From NCBI GenBank assembly GCA_026399095.1, contig JAPLRP010000019.1, positions 96,584 to 160,583 on the forward strand: a DNA stretch of 64,000 nt, written 5' to 3'. The position numbers were made by a program, and so were the translations under genes. This stretch comes from Methylococcales bacterium (GTDB lineage: Bacteria; Pseudomonadota; Gammaproteobacteria; Methylococcales; Methylomonadaceae). Below are positions 52,472-62,943 of this stretch, piece after piece; the first letter of the stretch is position 1, and each line of letters starts with the position of its first letter. Under the pieces are notes generated by a model. That model searched no databases and was not told the DNA's origin. It was given only the letters and a program-made list of their open reading frames with translations.

Positions 52472-53482
52472 TTATTTTCCTGCACCGTAGATTTGGTCAA
52501 ATACACCCTCATCGGCAAAGAATTTGTTCTGTGCTTCATTCCAGCCGCCGAATTGATCGATTTTGATGAGTTCTAACGGTTTAAATTGTTTTGCATACTT
52601 AGCGGCAATTTCAGGATCTGTAGGACGATAAAAGTTTTTGCCTATGATTTCCTGACCTTCTTTGCTGTATAAGTATTTAAGGTATTCGGTAGCGACTTCA
52701 GTCGTACCATGTTTACGCGCAACATCTTCAACAACAGCGACGGGTGGTTCTGTCAAAATACTTAATGATGGAGTCACAATTTCAAACTTGTCTGCGCCAA
52801 ATTCATTTAAAACCATGTAGGCTTCATTTTCCCATGTAATGAGTACATCACCAATTTCACGTTCCACAAAACTTGTGGTGGCGCCCCGTGCACCCGTATC
52901 CAATACGGCAGCATTTTTAAATAACTTGCTAACAAATTCTTTAGCCGCTGCTTCGTCGTTATTGTTATGTTTAAGCGCATAACCCCATGCAGCTAAAAAG
53001 TTCCAACGTGCTCCACCGGATGTTTTAGGATTGGGTGTGACGATACTCACGTCTGGTTTGACAATATCATTCCAATCTTTAATACCCAGAGGATTACCTT
53101 TTCGTACTATAAATACAATAGTAGAGGTATAAGGGCTACTGTTATTAGGTAACAAGGTTTGCCAGTTTTCCGGAATTAATTTACGCTTTTGGTAAAGTTG
53201 GTCGATATCATAAGCTATTGCTAAAGTAACAACATCCGCTTCCAAACCTTCTAATACAGCTCGCGCTTGTTTACCACCGCCACCATGAGATTGATTGATG
53301 GTGACAGTATCGCCCGTTTTGGCTTTCCAGTAGCTGGCAAATACAGGATTGTATTCTTTATAGAGTTCACGGGTCGGGTCGTAGGATACGTTAAGTAAGT
53401 TTATATCTTTTGAGTGTGCATTGTTTGATGCAAGAGCAGCCAAGACAGCTGCAAAGACAATAGTTAAAAAATTATTTTTCAT
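52472..53482 (-). CDS. sbp: Periplasmic sulfate-binding protein
   Basis: 336 residues with a signal peptide ending around NNAHS (24). [42 protein letters not shown] and [22 protein letters not shown] are the sulfate-binding protein (Sbp/CysP) blocks. Delivers sulfate to CysTWA. Preceded by the porin gene and followed by cysT. Confidence 0.96.
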   Translation of the reverse strand: MKNNFLTIVFAAVLAALASNNAHSKDINLLNVSYDPTRELYKEYNPVFASYWKAKTGDTVTINQSHGGGGKQARAVLEGLEADVVTLAIAYDIDQLYQKRKLIPENWQTLLPNNSSPYTSTIVFIVRKGNPLGIKDWNDIVKPDVSIVTPNPKTSGGARWNFLAAWGYALKHNNNDEAAAKEFVSKLFKNAAVLDTGARGATTSFVEREIGDVLITWENEAYMVLNEFGADKFEIVTPSLSILTEPPVAVVEDVARKHGTTEVATEYLKYLYSKEGQEIIGKNFYRPTDPEIAAKYAKQFKPLELIKIDQFGGWNEAQNKFFADEGVFDQIYGAGK

Positions 53483-53506
53483 GGGTAAAAACCTTAGGTC
53501 AGTTTA

Positions 53507-55168
53507 TTAAAATGCTAATTGAAAGCGAGTGGAGAGAACTTGTTCACTAGGTCGGTTGGTTATGTTGTATTTGGAGGCTTCACCTGATCCCGTTTTCGTT
53601 CCTGCACCCCCTTCAAATGATACATATTCGTAATCAAGTCTAATCAGTGCATATTTGTTAAGGAACCAATTCGCACCAAATGTTCCTGCGGTTGCTTTGC
53701 TAGCAGACCTGGTTGGATCAATCATTTTAAAAGTATCACTGTCAACATTTAGTTCAGTCCAACGTGCAGCAAGTTGTAATGCACCCCAGCTACCTTTAAA
53801 GGGGTCAAAATTACGCATGGGTTTAACGCCTTCAAAGGTATTATCTTCACCGGTCACTACATAAGAAACTTGAACTTGAGAGGCTGTATTGGTCTGAGTA
53901 ATATTATTCACTTTGCTGGTAGGATCGGATCCGTTCAGCGTCTGAGTAGAAGCAACATATTCACCCATGAGTCCAAAGGGGCCTTTATACCAGTATGCTT
54001 GTGGATAAATACGATTAGAACTGCCATTGGCTGTAATAACACCGGTAGAGCCGGCTGTTATTGTGTTGGGAGCATCGTAATAAATAAATTGCGTCTGTCC
54101 TAAAGGCGTTCTTTGATTATTAAGAACTAGCTTGTCAGGACTGGAAAAAGATCCTGACAAACCAACGCCAAAACCTTCCAGCCAGCTGTAACCTGAATGT
54201 TGAAAAGGTTGTGCAAAAATACGTCCATCGAATTCTTTATTATTAGCACTGGTGAATGAAGTCGAGGAAGTGGATTGAGCTCCATTTCCATAAGGATTAC
54301 CACTATCCCCGGTGCCGTTGGTAATGCCAACTTGATAGGTAAAGGCATTTTTGTTATCAATAGGTCCAGGAGCTGTCTCTGCTTTGTAACCCGGCATCGC
54401 GAAGCCACCATGCACTTGAATACCCATATCTCGATTTGGCGCCAAATTAGTGGGGAAAGCTCGTTCCAAAAAGGCAGTATTGGAATCACTTTGTAAGCGT
54501 TCAAGACCGATTGAGGGTTTATATTTTCCGACTAATAAGCTCGCTTGAGTAGCATAAGCGTAATCAACATAAGCATCCGGTAACATGTTTGCCGTGTTAC
54601 TGGTTTGTGCAAAGTCAGGCATGATTTTAAAATAGATATCTTTAAGAAGATAACCTTCCAAAACAATACGGGCTTGTCTTAGGAAAATAGAGTCTGGACC
54701 AACAGGACCCAAAGCTAATCCTGTCCAGGCATCTGGATTATCGCCCAGAAAATTACGATAGTCTGTTTGTATAGTTGCGCCTATGCGTAACTGATTTTTT
54801 TTATCCGCAGATGTTATTCTAAAACCATTTTCGCCGGCATCAAAAACGGGTAGTTTTTTTAATGCACCCGTTGTTACCTCATCTTGAACTTCTAATTTGC
54901 GTTCAAGGGTATTAACTTTTCGAGTCAGCTTGATGACTTCAGGAGAAGGATTTGTTAAGGGTGGGGGGTCTATTGGTCTTGCAGATAAAGCCGCCGCTTT
55001 ATCCAGTTTTTCTAGCCGAGCTTCCAGTTGATCCATTTTTGCCAAGCGACTTTCAAGTTCGCGGATGCGTCTTTCCAAGGCTTCTGAATCAGCTGCATTA
55101 GCAACTGGAACCCCCAATAAGGCAAGATTAATTAGGCTTGCTAGCGCTTTCCGTTTAATTTGTTTCAT
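53507..55168 (-). CDS. OprP/OprO-like outer-membrane porin
   Basis: 553 residues with a signal peptide (to about residue 25). Residues 29-62 form a coiled coil (EALERRIRELESRLAKMDQL), a trimerisation element of many Gram-negative porins; the rest is a beta-barrel with the OprP-family start FRITSADKKNQLRIGATIQTD and a terminal aromatic (STRFQLAF). Known relatives are phosphate- or polyphosphate-selective; position ahead of sbp-cysTWA suggests sulfate uptake here. Selectivity is inference. Confidence 0.88.
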   Translation of the reverse strand: MKQIKRKALASLINLALLGVPVANAADSEALERRIRELESRLAKMDQLEARLEKLDKAAALSARPIDPPPLTNPSPEVIKLTRKVNTLERKLEVQDEVTTGALKKLPVFDAGENGFRITSADKKNQLRIGATIQTDYRNFLGDNPDAWTGLALGPVGPDSIFLRQARIVLEGYLLKDIYFKIMPDFAQTSNTANMLPDAYVDYAYATQASLLVGKYKPSIGLERLQSDSNTAFLERAFPTNLAPNRDMGIQVHGGFAMPGYKAETAPGPIDNKNAFTYQVGITNGTGDSGNPYGNGAQSTSSTSFTSANNKEFDGRIFAQPFQHSGYSWLEGFGVGLSGSFSSPDKLVLNNQRTPLGQTQFIYYDAPNTITAGSTGVITANGSSNRIYPQAYWYKGPFGLMGEYVASTQTLNGSDPTSKVNNITQTNTASQVQVSYVVTGEDNTFEGVKPMRNFDPFKGSWGALQLAARWTELNVDSDTFKMIDPTRSASKATAGTFGANWFLNKYALIRLDYEYVSFEGGAGTKTGSGEASKYNITNRPSEQVLSTRFQLAF

Positions 55169-55279
55169 ATGTTTGTCCTCTTAAGAGCTTTAACTTCCGG
55201 CAATCCGGTCAGCTCATTGATCTTTTTAAAGGTGTTTACCGTTTTTACGGTAGAGTCATTGCTATTAATTGTTGAGTCG

Positions 55280-55450
55280 TTATTTGGTGTCAAAGCGTAG
55301 TTTTTCTTTACGTTCTATTTGTACAACTTTTCCATCGTGGATGATGATTTCAACCGACCCGAAGCGGATTCCCTGTAATATAGAGATAATCTGATTGACC
55401 ATTTCAACTTTCATTTGTGTTTGCCCCGCTTTACTTTTTTCTAATGTCAT
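55280..55450 (-). CDS. YezD-like (DUF2292) small protein
   Basis: 56 residues, too short for usual ORF cut-offs but clear: MTLEKSKAGQTQ start, then SILQGIRFGSVEIIIHDGKV and VQIERKEKLRF, the DUF2292/YezD pattern. GAGG nine bases upstream of the ATG is a good ribosome binding site. Such small proteins are found with sulfur-assimilation genes in several phyla. First gene of the sulfate locus, 111 bp before the porin. Biochemical role unknown. Confidence 0.88.
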   Translation of the reverse strand: MTLEKSKAGQTQMKVEMVNQIISILQGIRFGSVEIIIHDGKVVQIERKEKLRFDTK

Positions 55451-55508
55451 ACCATTTAGCCTCTACAGTTTATTAAGGTTGAAAAACGTTTAACTTAACC
55501 TTGAGTGC

Positions 55509-55558
55509 ACTATATCAGTGAATTTATGGAACATTTAATGATACATTTTGATATGTAT
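55509..55558 (-). promoter_or_regulatory. Possible activator-dependent promoter of the sulfate locus
   Basis: On the minus strand, a TATAGT -10 (55509-55514) has only a weak -35; just upstream lies the dyad ATACAT-TTTGAT-ATGTAT (55541-55558), centred near -48 to -50, in a very AT-rich stretch. That layout suits a LysR-type activator such as the CysB-like protein encoded at the far end of the locus. Dyad seen, binding inferred. Confidence 0.4.
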
Positions 55559-55702
55559 ATCTCATTTAAAGATAATAATTATCGATATAGAGTCATAACT
55601 TCGTTAGTTTTCTAGAAATCGGCTTCTTTGTGGTCGAGGATAGATAAGTGCTTAACTACCTGATTGATTAGGGCGATTACAAAATGGCTTATAAAAAGTA
55701 AA
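55559..55702. other. Intergenic spacer between sulfate and heat-shock loci
   Basis: Non-coding AT-rich DNA between the yezD promoter region and the dapB terminator; nothing further recognised. Confidence 0.35.
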
Positions 55703-55739
55703 AAAAAACCTCGTTTGGAAAATCCAAACGAGGTTTTTT
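55703..55739 (-). terminator. Terminator of the hrcA-dapB operon
   Basis: AAAAAACCTCGTTTGGA-AAA-TCCAAACGAGGTTTTTT, about a 17-bp stem with A and T runs on both sides. About 70 bp after the dapB stop; works in both directions in principle. Confidence 0.9.
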
Positions 55740-55807
55740 AGTGTTGCTTGACAGAGTGTTGGCTTAAAGCTTTTAAGACGATATCACATCGTTTTGCAAG
55801 GGCTTTA

Positions 55808-56614
<807 letters not shown>

Positions 56615-57754
56615 TTATCCTGTTAGCTTATCAAAAAAGTTTTTAACGCCATCAATCCATGTATGTTCTTGAGGGCTGTGTTGTTTTCCGCCACTTGATA
56701 ACGATTCCCCTAGTTTTTCAATAATTGCTTTTTGATCTTTGGTCAGTTGTACGGGCGTTTCAATTTTTACTTTGCAAATTAAGTCGCCGATGGCACCGCC
56801 ACGAACCTGCTTAACACCTTTGCCACGTAATCTAAACGATTTCCCTGTTTGTGTTTCAGCGGGTATGGTTAGTTTAACTTCACCATTTAGAGTAGGTACC
56901 TGGATGGCATCACCTAAGCAGGCGGTTGCAAAGTTAATAGGTACTTCACAGTATAAGTTTGCACCATCACGAGTAAAAATAGCATGATCTTTAACTCGAA
57001 TTTCTATGTAAAGATCACCTGAAGGGCCGCCACGTTCTCCGGCTTCTCCTTCTCCTGATAAGCGTATACGATCACCGGTATCGACACCTGCAGGAATTTT
57101 AGCCGATAAGGTTTTGGTTTCCTGAACGCGTCCTTGACCATGACATGAGCCACACGGATCTTTAATTTGTTTGCCTGTGCCTCGGCAAGTAGGGCAGGCT
57201 TGTTGCACAGAAAAGAAGCCTTGTTGCATTCGAACTTGTCCATGACCATGACAGGTGGTACAGATTACAGGACTTGAGCCTTTTTTAGCACCTGAGCCTT
57301 TACATTCGCCACAACTGACTAATACAGGTACACGAATTTTTGTTTCTGTTCCGGCAACAGCTTCTTCCAGAGTCAGCTCAAGATTATAGCGTAAGTCAGA
57401 GCCACGTTGAGTGTTGCTACGTTGTTGTCTTCCGCCACCAAAGATGTCACCAAAAACATCACCAAAAACATCGCTAAATCCTTCTGCGCCGCCAAAGCCA
57501 CCAGAACGTCCACCCATTGATGGATCGATTCCGGCATGACCAAACTGGTCATAAGCTGAGCGTTTTTTTGGGTCTGATAAAACTTCGTAAGCTTCTTTAA
57601 TTTGCTTGAATTTTACTTCAGCCGCTTCCGGATTGTCTGCGTTTCTATCGGGATGAAACTTCATCGCCATACTGCGATAGCTTTTCTTGATCTCTGCATC
57701 ACTGGCGTTTCTATCAACGTTGAGCAGTTTGTAAAAATCTTCTTTTGTCGCCAT
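56615..57754 (-). CDS. dnaJ: Chaperone DnaJ
   Basis: 379 residues, class A: J domain with HPD ([13 protein letters not shown]), a Gly/Phe-rich stretch ([13 protein letters not shown]), four zinc-binding repeats ([32 protein letters not shown]) and the C-terminal substrate domain. Stimulates DnaK. 213 bp after dnaK, with a long hairpin in the gap. Confidence 0.97.
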   Translation of the reverse strand: MATKEDFYKLLNVDRNASDAEIKKSYRSMAMKFHPDRNADNPEAAEVKFKQIKEAYEVLSDPKKRSAYDQFGHAGIDPSMGGRSGGFGGAEGFSDVFGDVFGDIFGGGRQQRSNTQRGSDLRYNLELTLEEAVAGTETKIRVPVLVSCGECKGSGAKKGSSPVICTTCHGHGQVRMQQGFFSVQQACPTCRGTGKQIKDPCGSCHGQGRVQETKTLSAKIPAGVDTGDRIRLSGEGEAGERGGPSGDLYIEIRVKDHAIFTRDGANLYCEVPINFATACLGDAIQVPTLNGEVKLTIPAETQTGKSFRLRGKGVKQVRGGAIGDLICKVKIETPVQLTKDQKAIIEKLGESLSSGGKQHSPQEHTWIDGVKNFFDKLTG

Positions 57755-57880
57755 GTTTCAATCCGCTCCTGATTATTCATCAGGAGATTAAGCATTGCTG
57801 CGTGGTTATGAGAAACCGCATATTAAAAAGCGCGGAATGGTTTTAATGTCTGTAGCTTCAACAAGAAGCTTAACGTATTA

Positions 57881-57914
57881 AGCAGGTTGGGACAATTCTC
57901 AGTCCCAACCTGCT
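57881..57914 (-). other. Stable hairpin in the dnaK-dnaJ spacer
   Basis: AGCAGGTTGGGAC-N8-GTCCCAACCTGCT, a perfect 13-bp stem without a T run on either strand. It may protect the 3' end of dnaK mRNA or partly limit read-through into dnaJ, giving more DnaK than DnaJ. Role is inference. Confidence 0.6.
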
Positions 57915-57967
57915 TGTTATTTCAATTGATTTGTAAAATCAATTATTATAGGTAACGCCAATTAGAT

Positions 57968-59893
57968 TTAGTCTTTTTTAACTTCTTCAAATTCAGCATC
58001 AACAACGCTGTCATCAGTTTCCTGATGGGCTGAAGCCCCTTCAGAATGGCTATGTTCACCACCTTCAGTGCTTGCTTTTTGAGCATAAACACGTTCGGCT
58101 AGTTTGCCTGATAACTCGGTTAAATCATTAGTTTTAGCTTCTATAGCATCCTTGTCATCAGTTTTAACGGCTTCTTTCAGCGCTTCAATAGCGTGTTCAA
58201 TGCTATTTTTTTCATCTTCGCCAATTTGGTCGGCCAATTCTTTTAAAGATTTTTCAGTCGCATGAATCATTCCGTCAGCATGATTGCGGGCATGAACTAA
58301 TTCAGTTAACTTGCGATCTTCATCAGCATGGGCTTCTGCATCTTTAATCATACGATCGACTTCATCACTGGATAAACCACTTGATGCTTTAATGACGATT
58401 GACTGTTTTTTACCGGTTGCTTTATCTTTAGCCGATACGCTTAAAATGCCGTTGGCATCAATATCAAAAGATACTTCAATTTGTGGAACGCCACGCGATG
58501 CTGGTGGAATATCCGCTAAATCAAAACGCCCCAGGGATTTATTAGCGGATGCTTTTTCACGTTCGCCTTGCAAAACATGAATGGTAACGGCTGTTTGATT
58601 GTCGTCAGCTGTAGAAAATACCTGTGCTGCATTGGTTGGAATGGTGGTATTTTTTTCAATTAACTTAGTTAAAATACCGCCCATTGTTTCAATACCCAAA
58701 GACAATGGAATAACATCCAGTAACAATACATCTTTAACATCACCCGATAAAACACCTGCTTGAATCGCTGCACCCAACGCGACTGCTTCATCGGGGTTGA
58801 CGTCTTTACGGGGCTCTTGTCCAAAAATGCTTTTAACCATTTCTTGTACTTTCGGCATACGGGTTTGACCGCCTACCAAAATAACATCATTGATTTCTGA
58901 TGCTTTAACGCCGGCATCTTTAAGTGCCATTTCACAAGGGCCTTTAGTGCGGTTAATCAGTTCTTCTACTAAAGACTCTAATTTTGCACGTGTTAATTTA
59001 ACATTTAAATGCTTGGGGCCAGACGCATCCGCAGTAATGTAAGGTAAATTAACATCAGTTTGTTGGCTTGAAGACAATTCAATCTTGGCTTTTTCTGCCG
59101 CTTCTTTTAAACGTTGCAGTGCCAAGGGATCATTGTGTACATCTACGCCACTTTCTTTTTTAAACTCAGCGGCAAGAAACTCAATAACTCTTGAGTCAAA
59201 ATCTTCACCACCTAGGAAAGTGTCACCATTCGTTGATAACACTTCAAATTGATGTTCGCCATCAATTTCAGCAATTTCAATGATTGAGATATCAAAAGTA
59301 CCGCCACCCAGGTCATAAACAGCAATTTTGGTATCACCTTTAGGCTTGTCCATACCAAATGCCAGTGCAGATGCAGTGGGTTCGTTAATAATACGTCTAA
59401 CTTCCAAGCCGGCAATACGGCCTGCATCTTTAGTCGCTTGACGTTGTGAATCGTTAAAATAGGCAGGAACAGTAATAACCGCTTCGGTTACTGTTTCGCC
59501 TAAATAAGCTTCGGCGTCTTTTTTTAATTTCATTAAAATGCGGGCTGAAATTTCTGGCGAGGCCATTTTTTTGCCATGCACTTCTACCCATGCATCACCG
59601 TTTTCTGCTTCGACGATTGAATAAGGTACCATTTTGATGTCTTTTTGTACGACATCATCTTTAAAACGACGACCGATCAAACGTTTTATAGCAAACAGCG
59701 TGTTTTTGGGGTTAGTAACCGCTTGGCGTTTTGCTGACTGGCCTACCAATACTTCATCATCACTACTAAAAGCAATAATGGAAGGGGTAGTACGCGCACC
59801 TTCACTGTTTTCAATTACTTTTGCAACGCCGTTTTCCAACACCGCAACACATGAGTTTGTTGTTCCTAAATCTATGCCAATTATTTTAGCCAT
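57968..59893 (-). CDS. dnaK: Chaperone DnaK (Hsp70)
   Basis: 641 residues. Phosphate loop [27 protein letters not shown], the [11 protein letters not shown] block and the linker [20 protein letters not shown]-terminal lid ends in an acidic tail ([15 protein letters not shown]), the EEVKKD type. GrpE-dependent Gram-negative form. Confidence 0.98.
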   Translation of the reverse strand: MAKIIGIDLGTTNSCVAVLENGVAKVIENSEGARTTPSIIAFSSDDEVLVGQSAKRQAVTNPKNTLFAIKRLIGRRFKDDVVQKDIKMVPYSIVEAENGDAWVEVHGKKMASPEISARILMKLKKDAEAYLGETVTEAVITVPAYFNDSQRQATKDAGRIAGLEVRRIINEPTASALAFGMDKPKGDTKIAVYDLGGGTFDISIIEIAEIDGEHQFEVLSTNGDTFLGGEDFDSRVIEFLAAEFKKESGVDVHNDPLALQRLKEAAEKAKIELSSSQQTDVNLPYITADASGPKHLNVKLTRAKLESLVEELINRTKGPCEMALKDAGVKASEINDVILVGGQTRMPKVQEMVKSIFGQEPRKDVNPDEAVALGAAIQAGVLSGDVKDVLLLDVIPLSLGIETMGGILTKLIEKNTTIPTNAAQVFSTADDNQTAVTIHVLQGEREKASANKSLGRFDLADIPPASRGVPQIEVSFDIDANGILSVSAKDKATGKKQSIVIKASSGLSSDEVDRMIKDAEAHADEDRKLTELVHARNHADGMIHATEKSLKELADQIGEDEKNSIEHAIEALKEAVKTDDKDAIEAKTNDLTELSGKLAERVYAQKASTEGGEHSHSEGASAHQETDDSVVDAEFEEVKKD

Positions 59894-59985
59894 TGAATGC
59901 TCCAGACTGAATTTGTATAAAAAATGTAAAAGTTATTTCCGATATGGGGGCTGTTTTTGGGTGTTCAAGCCTATGCATTATCTTC

Positions 59986-60585
59986 TTATGGATTTTCTGC
60001 TGCTTTTGCTACTACGACCATAGCGGGCCTTAATAAACGTCCATTCAGAACGTAACCTTTTTGAAACACATTAACGACGGTATTAGGTTCAGCATCTTCT
60101 ACTTCTTGCATCATCATTGCTTGATGTTGTTCCGCGTTAAAAGGTTGTCCTAACGGATCAATGGCAACGATGTTAAATTTTTCAAACAAGGCTTCAAACT
60201 GTTTAATCGTTAAGTCACTGCCTTCCCTGAATTTTTTTACGTCCTCGCTATCGCCGGTTGCCGCTTGCAAACCCAAAACTAGGCTGTCAAATACGGGCAG
60301 TATAGCTTTGCCAAAATTGGTTAAGGCAAATTTATGGGCATCTTCGAGATCCTTTTGAGTTCTTTTTCTCAGGTTTTCCATTTCCGCCTGAGTGCGTACG
60401 GCTTTATCCCAAGACTCATGCGCTTTTTGTTTGGTTTCTTCCAATTCTTGTTTTAGCTCTTCAATAGTATATTCATGCTCACCCACTTCAGTGTGAGGAT
60501 GGTCTTCAGCGAAGGCTTCTGTTTCAGTCTCGGATTCAACTGCACTTTCAACCTGCGATTCAGGTATTTCCTGATCAATACTCAT
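59986..60585 (-). CDS. grpE: Nucleotide exchange factor GrpE
   Basis: 199 residues: an acidic N-terminal region (ESAVESETETEAFAEDH), a long coiled coil (YTIEELKQELEETKQKAHES), AEMENLRKRTQKD, then the beta domain with PFNAEQHQAMMMQEVED and VFQKGYVLNGRLLRPAMVVVAK. Between hrcA and dnaK. Confidence 0.97.
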   Translation of the reverse strand: MSIDQEIPESQVESAVESETETEAFAEDHPHTEVGEHEYTIEELKQELEETKQKAHESWDKAVRTQAEMENLRKRTQKDLEDAHKFALTNFGKAILPVFDSLVLGLQAATGDSEDVKKFREGSDLTIKQFEALFEKFNIVAIDPLGQPFNAEQHQAMMMQEVEDAEPNTVVNVFQKGYVLNGRLLRPAMVVVAKAAENP

Positions 60586-60648
60586 CTTTTTGTTCCTTAA
60601 TATGGTTGTGGTAACGCGCTTAACTGCACATAGAAATGTTGTTACCTA

Positions 60649-61704
60649 TCATGGGGTCGTAGTTTTAGGATTCAAGGCAGCACCTAATAATTTTGCTGTA
60701 ACATCAACAAATGGAATGATTTTTTCATAGGCCATTCGTGTGGGACCAATAACACCAAGCACACCAACCACTTCATCATTAACTGAATAAGAGGAAGTCA
60801 CTAAGCTGCATTGATCAAAGGCTTGGTAGCCGGATTCTTCTCCTATGAAAATCTGCACGCCATCCGCTTTCATGGACTGATCGAGTAAATGAATAACATC
60901 TTGTTTTTGACTGAAGGCATCAAAGAGTTTTTTTAAATGATCTCGACCTGACAGCTCTAAAAAACCCATTAGGTTGGTTTCGCCGGTTAAGACATAATCA
61001 TCTTTTTGGTCGCCTGAATCAAAGGTCAGTTGTGCCATTTTTATGGCATCCAGCATTCCTTGGTTCATACGTTCCTGAGCATCCTGTAATTCTTTTAAAA
61101 CAGCTGCACGAACTGAAATCAGGCTATGTCCGCAATAAATTGAATTTAGATAGGCACCCGCCTGTTGCAATTCAGACGGGGTAAACACTTTGTCCGTATG
61201 AATGATTTTGTTATGCACTTCTTGTTCATTAGTTACAAAAATCACCAGAACGCGTTTGTGTGATAAAGGTAAAAACTCAATATGTCGTAAACTGACCAAT
61301 TCTCTTCGGGGCAAAGTCACTACGCCAGCCATATGGGTTAATTCTGCAAGTAATCTAGATGCTGTTCCAATCATCTTGCCGTTATCGTCCTTATCAGATA
61401 AGCCTTGATGAAGACATGCTAACTCTTTACTATCTAGCGGTTTGACGGTTAATAAGCTGTCAACAAATAAACGATAGCCGCTAACCGTAGGTATGCGACC
61501 CGCTGAAGTATGCGGGGAATGTATTAAACCCAAATCTTCCAAGTCTGCCATTACATTGCGAATGGTTGCAGGACTTAATTTTATATCCGAGTCTTTCGAT
61601 AACACACGAGAACCCACTGGTTGACCATCACTAATATAGCGTTCAACCAATGTTTTTAATAATTGCAAAGACCGATCGTTTAAATCCCGCGCACCACTAT
61701 TCAC
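60649..61704 (-). CDS. hrcA: Heat-inducible transcription repressor HrcA
   Basis: 351 residues from a GTG at 61704, preceded by GAGG at five bases. The longer frame to 61773 is rejected because it would place the CIRCE operator and -10 box inside the gene. LNDRSLQLLKTLVERYISDG and LSPATIRNVMADLEDLGLI (winged helix) followed by HTSAGRIPTVSGYRLFVDSL are diagnostic; GPTRMAYEKIIPFVDVTAKLL closes. Represses its own operon through CIRCE, folding assisted by GroEL. Confidence 0.95.
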   Translation of the reverse strand: MNSGARDLNDRSLQLLKTLVERYISDGQPVGSRVLSKDSDIKLSPATIRNVMADLEDLGLIHSPHTSAGRIPTVSGYRLFVDSLLTVKPLDSKELACLHQGLSDKDDNGKMIGTASRLLAELTHMAGVVTLPRRELVSLRHIEFLPLSHKRVLVIFVTNEQEVHNKIIHTDKVFTPSELQQAGAYLNSIYCGHSLISVRAAVLKELQDAQERMNQGMLDAIKMAQLTFDSGDQKDDYVLTGETNLMGFLELSGRDHLKKLFDAFSQKQDVIHLLDQSMKADGVQIFIGEESGYQAFDQCSLVTSSYSVNDEVVGVLGVIGPTRMAYEKIIPFVDVTAKLLGAALNPKTTTP

Positions 61705-61725
61705 ATACACCTCAAATAAATCAAA

Positions 61726-61787
61726 TTGGCACTCAATAAAGGTGAGTGCCAATTTGGCAAAATAGCAGTTCAAAGCTTTGTTGTCAA
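61726..61787 (-). promoter_or_regulatory. CIRCE operator and sigma-70 promoter of hrcA operon
   Basis: CIRCE inverted repeat TTGGCACTC-N9-GAGTGCCAA at 61726-61752, differing from the consensus by one symmetrical base in each arm. On the minus strand, TTGACA (61782-61787) and TATTTT (61759-61764) with a 17-bp spacer put the transcription start at the edge of CIRCE. A sigma-32 promoter was not seen. Confidence 0.93.
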
Positions 61788-62078
61788 TAAAGACAAAGGA
61801 ATGCTTAAGGTATTAGGTTTAATTTATGGTATTTTGAAGTTAGCTATTAAGAAAGCTGTTATTTTTACTAAAAAAATACGGTGGAAGTAATTTCATGCTT
61901 TAGATTTTGGGTTGCGCTAGTCATGATTACACGCTATTAGAATATTGTTTACCTGTTTATTTTGTCGGAAAGCAAAAATAATCTGAATTACGCGGACTTA
62001 TTGTGATGGCTAAATAGCGCAAAAGTAGACTGGATGCTAAAATCAGCAACTCAACTAATTTAAATTTCCAGGAAACAT
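61788..62078. other. Divergent spacer between hrcA operon and cupin gene
   Basis: Nearly 300 bp of AT-rich DNA. Holds the upstream side of the hrcA promoter and presumably the cupin promoter; no small gene recognised. CCAGGAAACAT supplies the cupin ribosome binding site. Confidence 0.35.
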
Positions 62079-62369
62079 ATGAGCAAAATTACTATCGAAC
62101 ATAATCCAAGTGAAGAACGATTAAAAGAACTGGGTGTTTCCACTTGGGCTATTTGGGAAAAAGAAATTTCAAAATTTCCAATAGATTTTGATGAAACTGA
62201 GTGTGCCTATGTGTTGGAAGGTGAGATTTTGGTAACGCCTGCTGGAGGTGAATCTGTTCGAGTTGTAGCGGGTGATTTGGTGTCGTTCCACGCTGGTTTG
62301 GATAGTCAATGGGAAGTGGTTAAGCCATTGCGTAAGCATTATAGCTACGATTTCCCTAACGGTATTTAA
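62079..62369 (+). CDS. Small cupin-domain protein
   Basis: 96 residues. A DUF861/Cupin_3-type single domain: GVSTWAIWEKEISKFPIDFD, ECAYVLEGEILVTPAGGESV and GDLVSFHAGLDSQWEV. Metal ligands typical of cupins are reduced (Glu in the first motif, His in FHAG). Such plant- and bacteria-type proteins have no settled function. Single gene with neighbouring hairpins. Confidence 0.85.
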   Translation: MSKITIEHNPSEERLKELGVSTWAIWEKEISKFPIDFDETECAYVLEGEILVTPAGGESVRVVAGDLVSFHAGLDSQWEVVKPLRKHYSYDFPNGI

Positions 62370-62420
62370 CTAATGATTTGAGATTTGTAATTACATCCAA
62401 ATCAATATTGCTTGATTGAA

Positions 62421-62450
62421 AGCCAATTGGAATAAAAAAACCAGTTGGCT
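62421..62450. other. Hairpin downstream of the cupin gene
   Basis: AGCCAATTGG-AATAAAAAAA-CCAGTTGGCT, a 10-bp stem with one G-T pair. No T run follows, so a terminator role for the cupin gene is uncertain. Confidence 0.45.
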
Positions 62451-62711
62451 GAATTTAACGCCGATATGCGCTTTTATAGACTCATAACTGTTAACTTAAG
62501 CCCCATTCATCACAATTCTGGCTGCTAAATTTTTTGCCACAGCTGCTTTTTATACTAAAGACACAGCCTGGAGGAATTTACTCCGGATTTCTATCTTAAA
62601 TTTTATGGCTAAATATGCTCTGTTTTTATTTACACAATTACTCTGATTGAGGTGAATCTCGGTGAGAGTGGTTATGAGGAATATAGGCCAACGATTTAAA
62701 ATATATTCACT
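62451..62711. other. Non-coding stretch
   Basis: About 260 bp between the two hairpins. No frame with a credible start and ribosome binding site was found on either strand. Confidence 0.35.
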
Positions 62712-62750
62712 AAAAAATAAAAAACTTCCATGGGGTTAATCCATGGAAGT
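62712..62750 (-). terminator. Terminator of the small membrane protein gene
   Basis: ACTTCCATGG-GGTTAAT-CCATGGAAGT, a perfect 10-bp stem at 62724-62750, followed on the minus strand by a T-rich run (62712-62723). It begins 19 bp after the stop codon of the 57-residue gene and supports that gene being real. Confidence 0.82.
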
Positions 62751-62769
62751 ATTCATATTGCTATTTTGT

Positions 62770-62943
62770 TTAGTTCCATGAAAGTTGACCAGCTTTAATG
62801 CGTTTATGGTTAACATTAATATTGCTGGCAATCGTTGCGGCAGCAAAAATGCAGGAGGATATTATAAATTCACCAGAAATAAAGCCAACCAAGCCTGTTA
62901 AGAATAATAATCCAATTGAAATGTCTTTCGATAGGTCGCTCAT
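62770..62943 (-). CDS. Small hypothetical membrane protein
   Basis: 57 residues, MSDLSKDISIGLLFLTGLVG opening. Two hydrophobic segments (about 9-28 and 30-42) end in a polar tail rich in Asn/Lys. TAGG eight bases before the ATG and the terminator just after the stop give it the layout of an independent gene. I do not recognise the family. Confidence 0.65.
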   Translation of the reverse strand: MSDLSKDISIGLLFLTGLVGFISGEFIISSCIFAAATIASNINVNHKRIKAGQLSWN

